The notes beneath the pieces were generated by a model. The model worked only from the letters and a program-made list of their open reading frames with translations. It did no database searches and had not been told where the DNA came from. Made by a program: the position numbers and the translations under genes. From CAVTWH01 sp963850915 (GTDB lineage: Bacteria; Actinomycetota; Actinomycetes; Mycobacteriales; Micromonosporaceae): 64,000 nt of DNA. The stretch spans positions 124,001 through 188,000 of the forward strand of contig CAWKND010000004.1 in the NCBI GenBank assembly GCA_963850915.1, in the 5' to 3' direction. Positions 26,597 to 37,100 of this stretch are shown one piece after another; position 1 is the first letter of the stretch, and each line of letters opens with the position of its first letter.

Positions 26597-27502
26597 TCAC
26601 GCTTTCTCCAGAAGGCGGTTCTCCAGGAGGCGGTTCTCCAGGAGGTGGCGGATCTGGGTGACGAGGGCGGTCGGGTCGTGCAGGTCGGCGGCGGTGACCG
26701 GGTAGACGTACCAGCCGAGCGAGTTGAGTACGCGGATCCGGCGCCGGTCCCGGGTGAGCTGACCGGGGTCGGCGTGCCACTGCCCGTCGTACTCCAGCGC
26801 GACCCGGTACGCCGGCCAAGCCAGGTCCACCCGGGCCACGAACTCCCCGTTGTCGAGCACGCTGTACTGCGGGACAGGCGCCGGCAGCCCTGCCAGTACC
26901 AGGTAGACCCGTACCCGCGACTCCGGCGGCGACTCAGCCCGCGGATCGCAGAGTTCCACCGCCCGCGCCGCCGTCCGCCAGCCCGGGTGCCGTGGCTGGC
27001 AGGCCGCGTAGGCGACAAGCTCGGCGCGGCGTAGTGCCCGAGCCCGGCCCAGCGCATCGAGCCACACGACGGCATCCTCCAGCACCGGCCCCCGAGCGAG
27101 CTCGTAGGCCGTCGCCAACGGTGTGGTGACCGGGATCCCGCTGAATATCCGCAGGTCGGCGGGGCGGAGCCGGCGCTCCACGACGCGGATACCTCGACCG
27201 CCGCGCCACGGACGCGGGCTGGCGACATCCACGGGGGCGTCCGGTCCGGCCAGTGTCGCGCCATAGAGGTGCGCTGCGGATCGACCGGCAATCACCGCGC
27301 CGGGAGGCATCAGGAGCGCCGCGCCCCGGACCCGCAGCAGATGGTCGCGGGTTGCCCGAGCATCGGCGTAGACATCACGGAAGAGATGCACCCACGCGGC
27401 CGAGCGCAGGTTGTCCTTGGTCAGCTGACCCGCGGCAATAACGGCCGTGCCCCGGAACGGTGCCCGGCCCAGCCCGGACGGTCGCAATGGTGAACGAGGC
27501 AC
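26597..27502 (-). CDS. AbiEi-type HTH plus DUF559/Vsr-like endonuclease domain protein
   Basis: 301 residues. The N-terminal 110 residues resemble the AbiEi antitoxin/winged-helix block of actinobacteria (AAGQLTKDNLRSAAWVHLFRDVYA, then VIAGRSAAHLYGATL). The C-terminal part has the restriction-endonuclease-like core with FVARVDLAWPAYRVALEYDGQWHAD, where the Asp, Glu and following residues fit a PD-(D/E)xK-type site. Such proteins are abundant and scattered in actinobacteria; function unproven. The C-terminus ends in direct repeats (LLENRLLENRLLEKA) from a 15-bp duplication. GTG 27502 has AGG 8 nt upstream; TTG 27508 is possible. Confidence 0.75.
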   Translation of the reverse strand: MPRSPLRPSGLGRAPFRGTAVIAAGQLTKDNLRSAAWVHLFRDVYADARATRDHLLRVRGAALLMPPGAVIAGRSAAHLYGATLAGPDAPVDVASPRPWRGGRGIRVVERRLRPADLRIFSGIPVTTPLATAYELARGPVLEDAVVWLDALGRARALRRAELVAYAACQPRHPGWRTAARAVELCDPRAESPPESRVRVYLVLAGLPAPVPQYSVLDNGEFVARVDLAWPAYRVALEYDGQWHADPGQLTRDRRRIRVLNSLGWYVYPVTAADLHDPTALVTQIRHLLENRLLENRLLEKA

Positions 27503-27662
27503 CCGCAAAGCCTGGCGAACGATGCGAGAAGATCACCACTCTTGTCTCGTCCCTGTGGATAACCTCGCGTTCGCAACGGATCTTGTACCTGGCGGCCCTT
27601 ACGACCCGATGCGTAAGACCGCCAAGCGCAAGATCGCGAACTGCGTGCGATCCCTCCTCGTG

Positions 27663-27717
27663 GATCTTGCGCGTAGCGGGCCTACGGCGCGGTGTTTAAG
27701 CCCGCTACCGCAAGATC
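27663..27717. repeat. REP-like inverted repeat, copy 1
   Basis: About 55-bp element whose arms start GATCTTGCGCGTAGCGGGC and end in the near-complement with one bulge. It is intergenic. Related copies lie at 27890-27947 and 62765-62820. Confidence 0.75.
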
Positions 27718-27775
27718 GTGAATGCGCGGCCTCGTGCGCCCGCCACCTCGCGCCCCTCGCGCTCCGCACGCGGCG

Positions 27776-27850
27776 TGACCCACTCACGTGCGACCCACTC
27801 ACGTGCGACCCACTCACGTGCGACCCACTCACGTGCGACCCACTCACGCG
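27776..27850. repeat. 15-bp tandem repeat, five copies
   Basis: Unit CGACCCACTCACGTG repeated without spacers; first and last units carry one or two changes. Lies between two REP-like elements in the 458-bp gap before ppc, where no gene is evident. Confidence 0.9.
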
Positions 27851-27889
27851 GTGCGGCCTCGCGGGTGATGCGTGGGGTGCGGCATGCGT

Positions 27890-27947
27890 GGATCTTGCGC
27901 GTAGCGGGCCTACGGCGTGGTGTGTAGGCCCGCTTTGCGCAAGATCC
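27890..27947. repeat. REP-like inverted repeat, copy 2
   Basis: Arms 27890-27912 and 27925-27947 (23 nt, two mismatches) around a 12-nt loop, 13 bp downstream of the ppc stop. Besides being a member of the dispersed family, it probably acts as the ppc terminator. Confidence 0.8.
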
Positions 27948-27960
27948 GAAAGGCGTGCCG

Positions 27961-30723
27961 TCAGCCGGTGTTGCGCATGCCGGCGGCGATGCCGTTGATG
28001 GTGGAGAGGAGGGCGCGCTGCAGGGTGGGGTCGGTCGCGGTGGGGCGGATCGAGCCGGGGGAGTTGCGGCCGGAGCGGTACTGGGCGAGCAGCGCGACCT
28101 GCAGGTGGTGCAGCGGCTCCAGGTACGTGTCGCGTACCTCCAGGGTGCGCTTCAGTACCGGCTGGCCACCCAGCAGCGTGTCGGAGCCGGTCAACGAGAG
28201 GATCTCGCGGACGGTCAGCTCGTACTCCGACTTGATCTTGTCGAAGATCGGGTGCAGCTCGGCCGGGACCAGCGTCTCCACGTAGCGTGCCGCGATGTTC
28301 AGGTCGGTCTTGGTGAGCATCATCTGCACGTTGGAGACGAAGGTCTGGAAGAACTGCCAGCGCTGCAGCATGTCGGCGAGCGCCTCGCCGTGCCCCGCTT
28401 CGCGGGCGGCGGCCAGGCCGGTACCGACGCCGTACCAGCCGGGCACGATCTGCCGGGTCTGGGTCCAGCCGAACACCCACGGGATGGCGCGCAGCCCGCC
28501 CAGGCCGGCACCCGAGTCGGGGCGCTTGGCCGGCCGCGAGCCGATGTTGAGCGCGCCGAGCAGTTCGGTCGGGGTGGCTGCCCAGAAGTACTGGGCCAGG
28601 TCGGGGTCCTCGACCAGGGCACGGTACGCCGCGAACGCCGCTCCGGAGACGCTGTCCATCGTGGCGTCCCAGCCGGCGATCTCCTCCAGCGGTTGGCGCG
28701 GGTTGGTGTGCAGCAGCGTGGCCTGGAGTACGGCGGCCACGGTCAGCTCCAGGTTTTCCCGGGCCAGCGCGGGCAGCGTGTACTTGTCGGAGATCACTTC
28801 GCCCTGCTCGGTGACCTTGATCGCGCCGTCCAGCGTGCCGAACGGCTGCGCCAGGATCGCCTCGTGCGTGGGGCCGCCACCGCGCCCGACGGTACCGCCA
28901 CGCCCGTGGAACAGCCGCAGCCGTACCCCGTGCTTGGCGGCCACGTCACGCAGCGCGCGCTGGGCCTTGTGGATCGACCACTGCGAGGTGGTGATGCCGG
29001 CCTCCTTGTTGGAGTCGGAGTAGCCCAGCATCACCTCCTGAATGTCGCCGCGCGCCCGGACCAGCGCCCGGTAGGCGGGCAGGGAGAGCAGCTCGTCGAG
29101 GATCTCGCCGCCGGCGTCCAGCTCGCCCGGGGTCTCCAGCAGGGGTACGAAGCCGATCCGGGCCGCCCCGCTGTGCACGTCGACCAGGCCGGCTTCGCGG
29201 GCCAGGGTGACGGCCGCGAGGATGTCGTCGACGCCCATCGTCATCGAGATGATGTACGACTCGATCACGTCGGCGCCGAAGCGCTCCTGCGCGTCCCGGA
29301 TCGTGCCGAACACGTCGAACGTCTTGCGCGCGTTGTCGGTGAGCACGGTGTGTACCCCTGACAGCGGCCGCCGCCCGGTCAGCTCCTTGGCCAGCAGCTC
29401 TGTCCGCTGAGCCGGGGTGAGCGAGTGGTAGTCGGTCACCTCGCCGGTTGCCTTGTAGAGCTGGGCCAGCACGTTGTGGTGCGCCTCGGCGTGCTCGCGT
29501 ACGTCCATCGTGGCCAGGTGCAGGCCGAACGCGGACACCACCCGGATCACCTGGGACAGCTTGCCGGTGGCCGCCAGTTGACCGGCGTTGCGGGCCAGCG
29601 AGGCGCGCATCAGCTCCAGGTCGGCGATGAGCTGGGCGCCGCTGCGGTAGTCCCGGCCGGGTACATGCGGCGACTGGCTGGCCAGCCGCTCCCGGGTGTT
29701 CTGCAGCTTCACCTTGATGCAGCGCACCTTGAGCCGGTAGGGCTCCTCGGCGTTGACCCGGCGGAACCGGTCGGCCAGCTCGGGCAGCTTCTCCAGGTCG
29801 GCGGCGAGGCTGGCGGACAGGTCGAGGGAGACCCCGCGCAGCCGTCGCGAAACGCTCAACTCGTTGATCAGGTCGTCCAGCGCCTTCTCGGCGGCGCGCA
29901 GCCCATGCTCGTGCTGGATCAGCAGTACGTCGCGGGTGACGGCGGGCGTCACGTACGGGTTGCCGTCCCGGTCGCCGCCGATCCAGGTACCGAAGGTGAG
30001 CGGGCGGGCCGACGGCGCGGTCTCCACACCCAGCCCGCGCAGCGTCTCGGCCAGGTCGTTGAGTACCTGGGGAGCCGCGTCGGCGTACAGGTCGGCGAGG
30101 TAGTAGACGGCGTTGCGCGCCTCGTCGGTCGGGTCCGGCCGGTCCAGCCGCAGCTCGTCGGTCTGCCACAGCAGGTCGATCAACTCGGCGATGCGCCGGT
30201 CGGCCGAGGTCTTGTCGCCGTAGAGCGCGGCGCCGGCCGCCTCCAGGTCGAGCTGGTCGGCGATGCCGCGCAGCTTGGAGAGGATGGAGCGGCGGGCGGC
30301 CTCGGTCGGGTGCGCGGTGAACACCGGGCGGATGGCGAGCCGGCGGGCAGCGGCGGCCACCTCATCGGTGGGTACCCCGCGCTCGGAGATCATCTTGGCG
30401 GCCTGGTCCAGCCAGCCACCGTGCTGCGCCCGCTGCTTGCGCTGTTCCCGGGCGCGGTGCACCTGCTCGGTGATGTTGGCCAGGTGGAAGTAGGTGGAGA
30501 AGGCGCGGGCCAGCTTGGTGCCGGTACCCACGTCGACAGCGCCCAACCGGGCAGCCGCGGCGGCCGGATCGCTGCGTACCTGGGCACGCACATCCTCGAC
30601 CAGGTCGAGCAGCGCCTGACCCTCCTGCCGGACCAGGGTCTGCCCGAGCAGCCCACCCAGCCGGCGGATGTCGGCGCGCAGGGCGGCGTCGTCGTCGGGC
30701 AGCGTCTCGGCGTAGTCGGTCAC
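27961..30723 (-). CDS. ppc: Phosphoenolpyruvate carboxylase
   Basis: Adds bicarbonate to PEP to form oxaloacetate, the main anaplerotic reaction. 920 residues, normal bacterial length. Active-site landmarks are intact: catalytic His in VFTAHPTEAARRS near residue 135, LTFGTWIGGDRDGNPYVT near 250, VMLGYSDSNKEAGITTSQW near 560, the phosphate-gripping HGRGGTVGRGGGP near 600, and the C-terminal effector-site end GMRNTG. GTG at 30723 with AGGAGA 5 nt upstream. Monocistronic; a REP-like hairpin follows the stop. Confidence 0.98.
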   Translation of the reverse strand: MTDYAETLPDDDAALRADIRRLGGLLGQTLVRQEGQALLDLVEDVRAQVRSDPAAAAARLGAVDVGTGTKLARAFSTYFHLANITEQVHRAREQRKQRAQHGGWLDQAAKMISERGVPTDEVAAAARRLAIRPVFTAHPTEAARRSILSKLRGIADQLDLEAAGAALYGDKTSADRRIAELIDLLWQTDELRLDRPDPTDEARNAVYYLADLYADAAPQVLNDLAETLRGLGVETAPSARPLTFGTWIGGDRDGNPYVTPAVTRDVLLIQHEHGLRAAEKALDDLINELSVSRRLRGVSLDLSASLAADLEKLPELADRFRRVNAEEPYRLKVRCIKVKLQNTRERLASQSPHVPGRDYRSGAQLIADLELMRASLARNAGQLAATGKLSQVIRVVSAFGLHLATMDVREHAEAHHNVLAQLYKATGEVTDYHSLTPAQRTELLAKELTGRRPLSGVHTVLTDNARKTFDVFGTIRDAQERFGADVIESYIISMTMGVDDILAAVTLAREAGLVDVHSGAARIGFVPLLETPGELDAGGEILDELLSLPAYRALVRARGDIQEVMLGYSDSNKEAGITTSQWSIHKAQRALRDVAAKHGVRLRLFHGRGGTVGRGGGPTHEAILAQPFGTLDGAIKVTEQGEVISDKYTLPALARENLELTVAAVLQATLLHTNPRQPLEEIAGWDATMDSVSGAAFAAYRALVEDPDLAQYFWAATPTELLGALNIGSRPAKRPDSGAGLGGLRAIPWVFGWTQTRQIVPGWYGVGTGLAAAREAGHGEALADMLQRWQFFQTFVSNVQMMLTKTDLNIAARYVETLVPAELHPIFDKIKSEYELTVREILSLTGSDTLLGGQPVLKRTLEVRDTYLEPLHHLQVALLAQYRSGRNSPGSIRPTATDPTLQRALLSTINGIAAGMRNTG

Positions 30724-30798
30724 CGGCGTCTCCTCTTGGGGGCTGTTACCACTCGGCGGTTCGCACTGGAGAGGACAGCGTTGTCCGGCAACGGCATC

Positions 30799-32118
30799 TT
30801 ACCGGCTCACCTGGGCGCGCCGCCCGAGCACGGCTGTGGCCCCGAGCACCCCGGCCAACCCGAGTGCCGCCCAGAGCACCAGCCCGGTGACCGGCCAGCC
30901 GATCGCCCGCCGGTCGAAGTAGGCAACGCCGCGCAGCAGGTCGGCCGCCAGCCCGGTCGGAATCCACCGGTGCAGCGTGCCGTACGGGCCGGGCAGGAAC
31001 TGCGGCGCGAACACCCCACCGGAGCCCGGGTTGCCCACGATGAACAGCAGCAGCATGGCGACGCCTGTCCCGACCAGGCCGAGCCAGGACTCCAGCGCGG
31101 CGGTGACGACGGCGCCCACGAAGCAGATCAGTGCCCCGGCGAGCCACAGCCCGAGGAACCGGCCGTGCCAGATGTCGTACACCGGGCCGGTCAGGATCGC
31201 CGCGGACAAGCCCATGAGCAGGGACAACACGCCGAAGGCGGCGAGCCGGAGACCGAGCCGGTCGAGGTTGCGGGGGACGGTACCGAGCGCGATGGCCAGT
31301 GCCGTGGCGGCCAGGTACCCGCCGATCAACAGCCCGACCACGGTGTAGAAGGCGGTCAGCCCGCGCGGGTCGCCGGCGGCGAGCGGGTGGGTGTCGACCA
31401 CCACGAGGGGTACCTGCGCCGCGCCGGCCCCCGCACTCACCGCCTGCGTGATGACCTCGGCGGCGCCCGGTGCGGCCGCGCCGGCCACCGTCAGGCTCAG
31501 CCCGTTGGCGGTGGAGCTGCCGTCACTGGCGAGTACCGCGTAGACCCGCCGCTCGGCCAGCGCGTCAGCGGCGGCTTTGGCAGTGGGGTACTCCCGCGCG
31601 GCGAGCACCGTACCCGCCTGCGCCCGTACCCCCACCAGCAGCGCGTTGGCCGCCGCGTCCCCGCTCACCACGCCGACCGGCAGGTCCCGGGGCATCGGAT
31701 CGTGCAGTGCGCCGACGTACGAGGCGATGAACGCGGTACCCAGCACCAGTACCCCGAACAGCAGCGCGATCGCGCGCCCCAGCCAGCCGCGCCAGAAGTT
31801 GACCAGCTCCGGTTCGCGGATGTGCCCGAGCGCGCTACCCCGCGAGCGCCGGTGGCTGCGCGGCTCGGCCCGCTCGCTGGCGAGTACCCCCGTCTGCGCT
31901 CCGTCGGTCGTCGCCGCGGCGATCGCCTCGTCGCGGGCGCCGAGCGGGTCTCGATCCGTCTCGTCGTCTGGTGTCCCGGCCCGCTCGGCCCCCGGCGACC
32001 CCGTGTCGCGGGTGCCGGCGTCCCGGGTGGCCGGGTCCGGCGCGGTCCCGTCGGCGGCGGACCGGGCCGGGTCGGACGGGTCGTCGGCGGCCGGCCCGGA
32101 CGGTTCGGGGCTGCGCAT
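30799..32118 (-). CDS. Multi-pass membrane protein, DUF3533/ABC-2-like
   Basis: 439 residues. A long cytoplasmic N-terminus rich in Asp, Ser and Pro (1-105) is followed by one membrane helix, an extracytoplasmic domain of about 150 residues (starting PMPRDLPVGVVSGDAAANALL) and then five membrane helices. This one-plus-domain-plus-five layout is that of YhgE/Pip-like and DUF3533 proteins related to ABC-2 permeases; no partner ATPase is adjacent. The C-terminal LPGPYGTLHRWIPTGLAADLLRGVAYF block agrees with this group. Function unknown. It lies 37 bp downstream of the 32156-33937 gene and is probably co-transcribed with it. Confidence 0.75.
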   Translation of the reverse strand: MRSPEPSGPAADDPSDPARSAADGTAPDPATRDAGTRDTGSPGAERAGTPDDETDRDPLGARDEAIAAATTDGAQTGVLASERAEPRSHRRSRGSALGHIREPELVNFWRGWLGRAIALLFGVLVLGTAFIASYVGALHDPMPRDLPVGVVSGDAAANALLVGVRAQAGTVLAAREYPTAKAAADALAERRVYAVLASDGSSTANGLSLTVAGAAAPGAAEVITQAVSAGAGAAQVPLVVVDTHPLAAGDPRGLTAFYTVVGLLIGGYLAATALAIALGTVPRNLDRLGLRLAAFGVLSLLMGLSAAILTGPVYDIWHGRFLGLWLAGALICFVGAVVTAALESWLGLVGTGVAMLLLFIVGNPGSGGVFAPQFLPGPYGTLHRWIPTGLAADLLRGVAYFDRRAIGWPVTGLVLWAALGLAGVLGATAVLGRRAQVSR

Positions 32119-32155
32119 GTTGTCAGAGTATGCGGTATTTCTCCGATTAGTCGCG

Positions 32156-33937
32156 CTACCCGGCAGGGCCTGACTGAGCAGGGCTCGGCTGGACCGGAGC
32201 GGTCTGGGTGGGAGCTGTCTGGGCAGCGGCCGGGCGGCCCTGGGGGGAGATGCGCGGGTCGTTGGCGACGGCCGGGTCGCAGTCGCCGAAGAAGACGGTG
32301 CGCCGGTTGGCCCCCGGCTGCGCGTGTACCGCCACGAACGCCGTCGCCGGCATGCGCTGCAGGTGCCCGGCGTCCAGGACGAAATCCGGGGTGTACGGCG
32401 AGGTCTGGCCGGCCGGCTGCGGCCACATCCGGGCCGGCGTGGGCCAGCGGTACCCGGGGCCGACGAAGCGTACGGCGTGCTGTGCCTCGGCCGGGTTGGC
32501 CAGCCGCATCACCACCGTCGAGCTCTCCGCGGCACCGAGCATCACGGCCGCGCCCTTGGTCAGCCGCTCCACCATCACCACCAGGCGTACCCCCGACATC
32601 CGCGCCTGCCGGCCCAGCTCGTCGAGGCACTCGGGGCTCAACTGGTCGGCGCCGGCCAGCACGATCACGTCGCCGGGGCGTACCGGGATGTTGGCCAGCC
32701 GGCGGCGTACCGCCTCGATAAGTACGCTGTCCAGCCGCTCCCGCTGGATCCGGTCGTCGGAGATCCGGGCGATGACGGTGAGGTGCTCGCCCCGCCACAG
32801 GTCGCCGAGGCCGCCGGCCGGCGCGTCCCCGCTGGCCAGCTCGTCCACCAACTCGTCCAGCACGGTGTGCAGGAAGCGCAGCTCGGCCTGCTCCCACGAG
32901 CCGCTGGGCATGGTGCCGGCCAGGTCGGCCAGGCTCGCTGTCTCCGCCGGGGCCAGCGCCGCCCGCGGGTCGGTACGCCCCATCAGGGTGGTGACGGCGG
33001 CCGCCAGCCGGGCCGGGCGCGCGTCCCCGCCCAGCCGGCTGAGTACCTGCCGGACGATGTCCCGGTCGAAGGTGTACTTCTCCCGGTCGGGCGTACGCCG
33101 TACCACCGCGGCCGCCTCGGCGATCACCCCGGCGACGTCCTCCGGACCCAGGTCGGCGAGCAGGTCACCGACGGAGAGGCTGCCCGGGAACTCGCGGAGC
33201 TGGCTGTCCCGGCCGCCGGCCCGGCACAGCGCGCGCAGCCGGCCGGTGACGTTGTGCCCGGTCAGGTCGAGCAGCAGCATCCGGCTGCCGGTGGCCAGCA
33301 GCGAGGTACCCATGGTGGCCAGCAGCGCCGTCCAGCCCTCGATCGTGCCGCCGACCACGTCCACCCGGCCGTTCAGCGTGCCCGGACCGATCGGGTACCA
33401 GAGCTGGCTGGTCCCTACCCGCTCCGCCTCGACCCGGAAGTGCTCGTCGTGCGCGCTCGCCCAGCGCTGGTGGTTGGCCAGGAACTCGTCATGCGCCGTC
33501 GTCCGCCAGGCGTGCCACTTGCTGCGCCGGTTGGCCTTGCCGAGTACCGCGACCACCAGCGGGATTCCGGTCAGCAGCGCCACCACCGCGATGGCGAGTG
33601 CCCCCCAGGCGATGATCTGGTCGGTCAGCGCACCGGTCTGGGTACCCGGGTGCTGGCTGGCCACGCTGGCCCCGACACACGCGGCGATGCCGGTGAGTAC
33701 GGCCAGCACGATGATCCAGCCGATCATGGTGCGCCGCCGGCTGGCGATGCGGACGTTGTCGACCACGGTGGTCGGTGGGCTGGGCTCCACCCAGATCGGG
33801 CGGGCGGCCAGCTGCGGGAACGGCCGGACGGGCGGCGGCGGCGCGTACTCCCAGCCCCAGCGCTCCGGCGCCGAGAACAACCGACCCACGGTCGGCGCCG
33901 GGAGTTCGCTGAGATCGGTCACGTCATCCCCCAACAT
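32156..33937 (-). CDS. Actinobacterial membrane protein of unknown function
   Basis: 593 residues that I do not recognise. Two membrane helices lie close together at about 70-90 and 110-132; the N-terminal 65 residues and the large C-terminal part are cytoplasmic. The C-terminal region is predicted mixed alpha/beta, with MLLLDLTGHNVTGRLRALCRAGG, a long acidic stretch, and a Walker-B-like hydrophobic strand in PGDVIVLAGADQLSPECLDELGRQARMSGVRLVVMVERL, reminiscent of the second half of VirD4/FtsK-type ATPases; no P-loop was found, so any ATPase would be degenerate. The tail is Pro/Gln/Thr-rich with three AQTAPTQTAP-like repeats. Two-gene operon with the DUF3533-like gene. Confidence 0.7.
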   Translation of the reverse strand: MLGDDVTDLSELPAPTVGRLFSAPERWGWEYAPPPPVRPFPQLAARPIWVEPSPPTTVVDNVRIASRRRTMIGWIIVLAVLTGIAACVGASVASQHPGTQTGALTDQIIAWGALAIAVVALLTGIPLVVAVLGKANRRSKWHAWRTTAHDEFLANHQRWASAHDEHFRVEAERVGTSQLWYPIGPGTLNGRVDVVGGTIEGWTALLATMGTSLLATGSRMLLLDLTGHNVTGRLRALCRAGGRDSQLREFPGSLSVGDLLADLGPEDVAGVIAEAAAVVRRTPDREKYTFDRDIVRQVLSRLGGDARPARLAAAVTTLMGRTDPRAALAPAETASLADLAGTMPSGSWEQAELRFLHTVLDELVDELASGDAPAGGLGDLWRGEHLTVIARISDDRIQRERLDSVLIEAVRRRLANIPVRPGDVIVLAGADQLSPECLDELGRQARMSGVRLVVMVERLTKGAAVMLGAAESSTVVMRLANPAEAQHAVRFVGPGYRWPTPARMWPQPAGQTSPYTPDFVLDAGHLQRMPATAFVAVHAQPGANRRTVFFGDCDPAVANDPRISPQGRPAAAQTAPTQTAPVQPSPAQSGPAG

Positions 33938-34137
33938 TCCCGGCCGCCGCGCCTGCCAGTCGGCCGGGTGGTCCGGTGTCCACCCGCGACTTCCGGCGCG
34001 ATCGCCAGCATCCTATTGGGGTACCGGGCCCGGCCGTACCGCCCGAGCGCCCATCCCGGGAATCCGGTCGGTGATACCGCCCGTCCGTACGGTCCCCCGC
34101 CCCAGCGGTCGGATCGACAGCGGTCACCGGGCGACGG

Positions 34138-37100
34138 TCAGGCAGTGGCCAGGGCGGTGAGCCGATCCCGGATAGCCGCGGCGCGCTCGCTGTCCACCGG
34201 CTCGACCAACTCGATCGCGCGCGTCCAGGCACTCCGGGCCGCTTCGTACCGGCCGGCGGCCTGCTCGGTCTCGCCCAGGCCGATCAGCACGGTGGCGAGC
34301 ATGGCCGGCATCTGCTGCGCGGTCGTCAGCGAGGTCGCCTCGGTGAGGTACCGCCGGGACAGGTCAAGGTCGTCGCGACGGTGCAGCTCGCCGAGGTTGT
34401 ACAGGATGATCGTCTCCATGTACTCGTCGGCGTAGTCGCGGACGATCGCCAGCGCCGTCAGGTAGGACTGCTCCGCTCGCTGGTTCTCGCCACGGCGGCG
34501 GAGCATCGAGCCCATCGCCGTGTAGCCGAAGCCCTCGCCGCTGCGGAACCCGATCTCCTGGCTGATCACGATCGACCGCTTGAACGCCTGCTCACTCTCG
34601 TCCCAGCGCTCCAGGTAGGACCGGTTGGTACCGATGTTCACCAGGACGATCGCCTGGTTGAGTCGGTCGCCCACGGCGACGAAGCCGTCCAGTGCGCGCT
34701 CGTCGGCCGCGGCCGCCGCGTCGCGCTCGCCGAGCTGGCCAAGGGTGGCCCCGAGCAGCAGCCATGCCTCGGCCGCGTCGCACGGGTCGAGCTGCTCGTC
34801 CACCAGGTCGATGGCTTCCCGGGCCAGCCGGGCCGCCGCCGTCAGGTCGCCCCGGGTTTTTGCGCCGGTACACAGTCCGCGCAGTGCCGCGGCCCGGGCC
34901 CGGTTATCGCCGAGTTCGGTGGCGATGCCCAGTGCTAGGGCGAAGTACTCGTCGGCCAGCGCGTACTCGTCCCGGATCGCGTACAGCTCGCCGAGGCTGC
35001 AGAGCAGGGCCGGCTCGGCGGCGCGGTCACCGGCTGACCGGGCGGCTTCGAGCCCGGCCGTGGCGACTACCTGCCAGTCGTGGTGATGGTGGTATGCCTC
35101 CAGGTAGCGCCGCAACGACAGGCTCAGATCCCAGGTCAGGTCGTACCACTTCAGCTCGGCACAGGCGTTGGTGACGGCGACGAGAGTTGCCCGCTCAGCC
35201 GCGAACCAGTCTGCCGCGCCCACCGTGGTCGGCCCGCCGGTCAGACCGTCGATGGGCGGGCGCACCCGGTCACTGCGCGCGTACCGGCGCTGGCGGCGCA
35301 GCCCCTGCTCCATCTCCTCGGCGATGGCCAGTGCGGTGGTGTATGCCCGACCCAGGGCCTCCGCACGTACCGGGGCCGACTCGACCTCGGTGGCCAGTTC
35401 CTTGGCGTACAAGCGGATCAGCTGGTGCAGGCGGTAGCGGGGTAGGTCGACGGCGCGCGCGGAGACGGCGCTGAGCAGCCGGGCCTCGATCAGCTCGGCC
35501 AACCCGTCCTCGGCCTCGCGCAGCGTGCAGCCCAGCACCGCGGCCGCCAGCCACGGACCGAAGTCCGGTACCTCCAGCAGGCTCAGCAGGCGCAGCGTCC
35601 GCTGCCCGGCGGGGCTCAGTCCGAGGTAGCTGATGTCGAGGCTGCTGCGCAGGGCAACCCCGGTGACGGCGAGTTCGTCCAGCCGGGTGTGCTCGACCGC
35701 CAAGCGCGCGGCGAGCCAGCCCAGCCGCTGGTGTGAGTGGATGGCCAGCCGGGTACCGGCGATCCGCAGCGCGAGCGGCAGGCCGGCGCAGAGGTCGGCG
35801 ATTTTCGCGGCCGCGTCCGGCTCCGCCGCCGCCCGCTGTGGTCCGACTATGCGGGCCAGCAGATCGATTGCCTCCAGTTGGTCGAATGGCGTGACCTGCA
35901 CCTCCGGCCAGGCGGTGAGGCCGCCCAGTGGCGTCCGGCTGGTGACCAGGACGCCACAGCGCGGGTTGGCCGGCAGTAGTGGGAGTACGTCCTGGGCGGT
36001 CCGGGCGTTGTCCAGCACCAGCAGTACCCGCCGGCCAGCGCACCACGAGCGCAGCAGGGTGGAGCGTTCCTCCGCGGTCGCTGGCAGCGACGCGGTGGCG
36101 AAGCCGAGTCCGAGGAGTACCTGGCCGAGCGCGTCGTGCACGTCGACCAGGCCGATGTCATCGCCGGCCAGGTCGAGGTAGATCTGTCCGTCGGGATAGG
36201 TGCCGCGCAACAGGTGGGCGCTGTGTACGGCGAGTGCGCTCTTGCCGGTACCCGGCATCCCGGTGATCGAGGCGACCGACGGGTACGCGCCGCCGTCGGA
36301 GTCGCCGGTCAGCACGTCGACGATCTTGACGACGGCATCCCGCCGCCCGACGAAGTCGGGGAGGTCCGCGGGGAGTTGGAACGGCGCGAACGCGAAGCGC
36401 TGCCCGGTCGCGATCTCCGGAACACCAACCGATTCGGGGGTACCGCTGCCAGCCGCCACCGGCTCCTCGGCGAGCAGGTCCCGGTGGGCGCGCTGAAGGG
36501 CGGTGCTCGGCAGGGTACCCAGCTCTTCCCGCAGCCGCCGCCGTAACGTCTCGTAGTGGCGCAGCCCTTCGGCCCGGCGCCCAGCTGCCGCGAGGAGTCG
36601 CAGGTACGTAGCGTGCAGTGGCTCGTCGTACTCGTACTGGAAGCACAGCGCCGCGACCCTGCCCAGGGCCAGTTCCGGCCGGCCGGCGGTGACCGCGAGC
36701 TCGCCGAGGCGCTGTGCGCAGGACAGCCGCGCCAGGTTCAATCGGCTCACCACGGGATCATCCAGCAGCCCCACGGGCGCACCGGAAACCGCCTGGCCGC
36801 GCCATTCGTCCAGGGCGCGAACGAGCAGGGTCAGCCGGTCCCGGTCGTCGCCGGCCACGTCGGCTTCGCCGATCAGCGTGCGGAACCGGTCGGCGTCAAC
36901 GCTGCGTCGGGGAGCCCGCAGCCGGTACCCGTCGCCGACCCTCTCCAGTGCCACGCCGACCGGCTGCAGCCAGGTACGTAGGCGGGATACCGCGGTGGTA
37001 AGTGCGCCCTGGCTGGTCGAGTCGGGTCCCCATACACGTAGCAGCAGGTCGTCGCGGCGGACGTGCTCGCCGTTGTGCAGCAGCAGGGCGGCCAGCAGCC

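Noticed and set aside
27776..27850. CRISPR array
   Set aside because: The 15-bp units are directly adjacent with no spacers, and no cas genes are present.
29425..32721. Open frame of more than 1000 codons antisense to ppc and the DUF3533-like gene
   Set aside because: Shadow frame covering two well-supported genes and their gap; no family motif.
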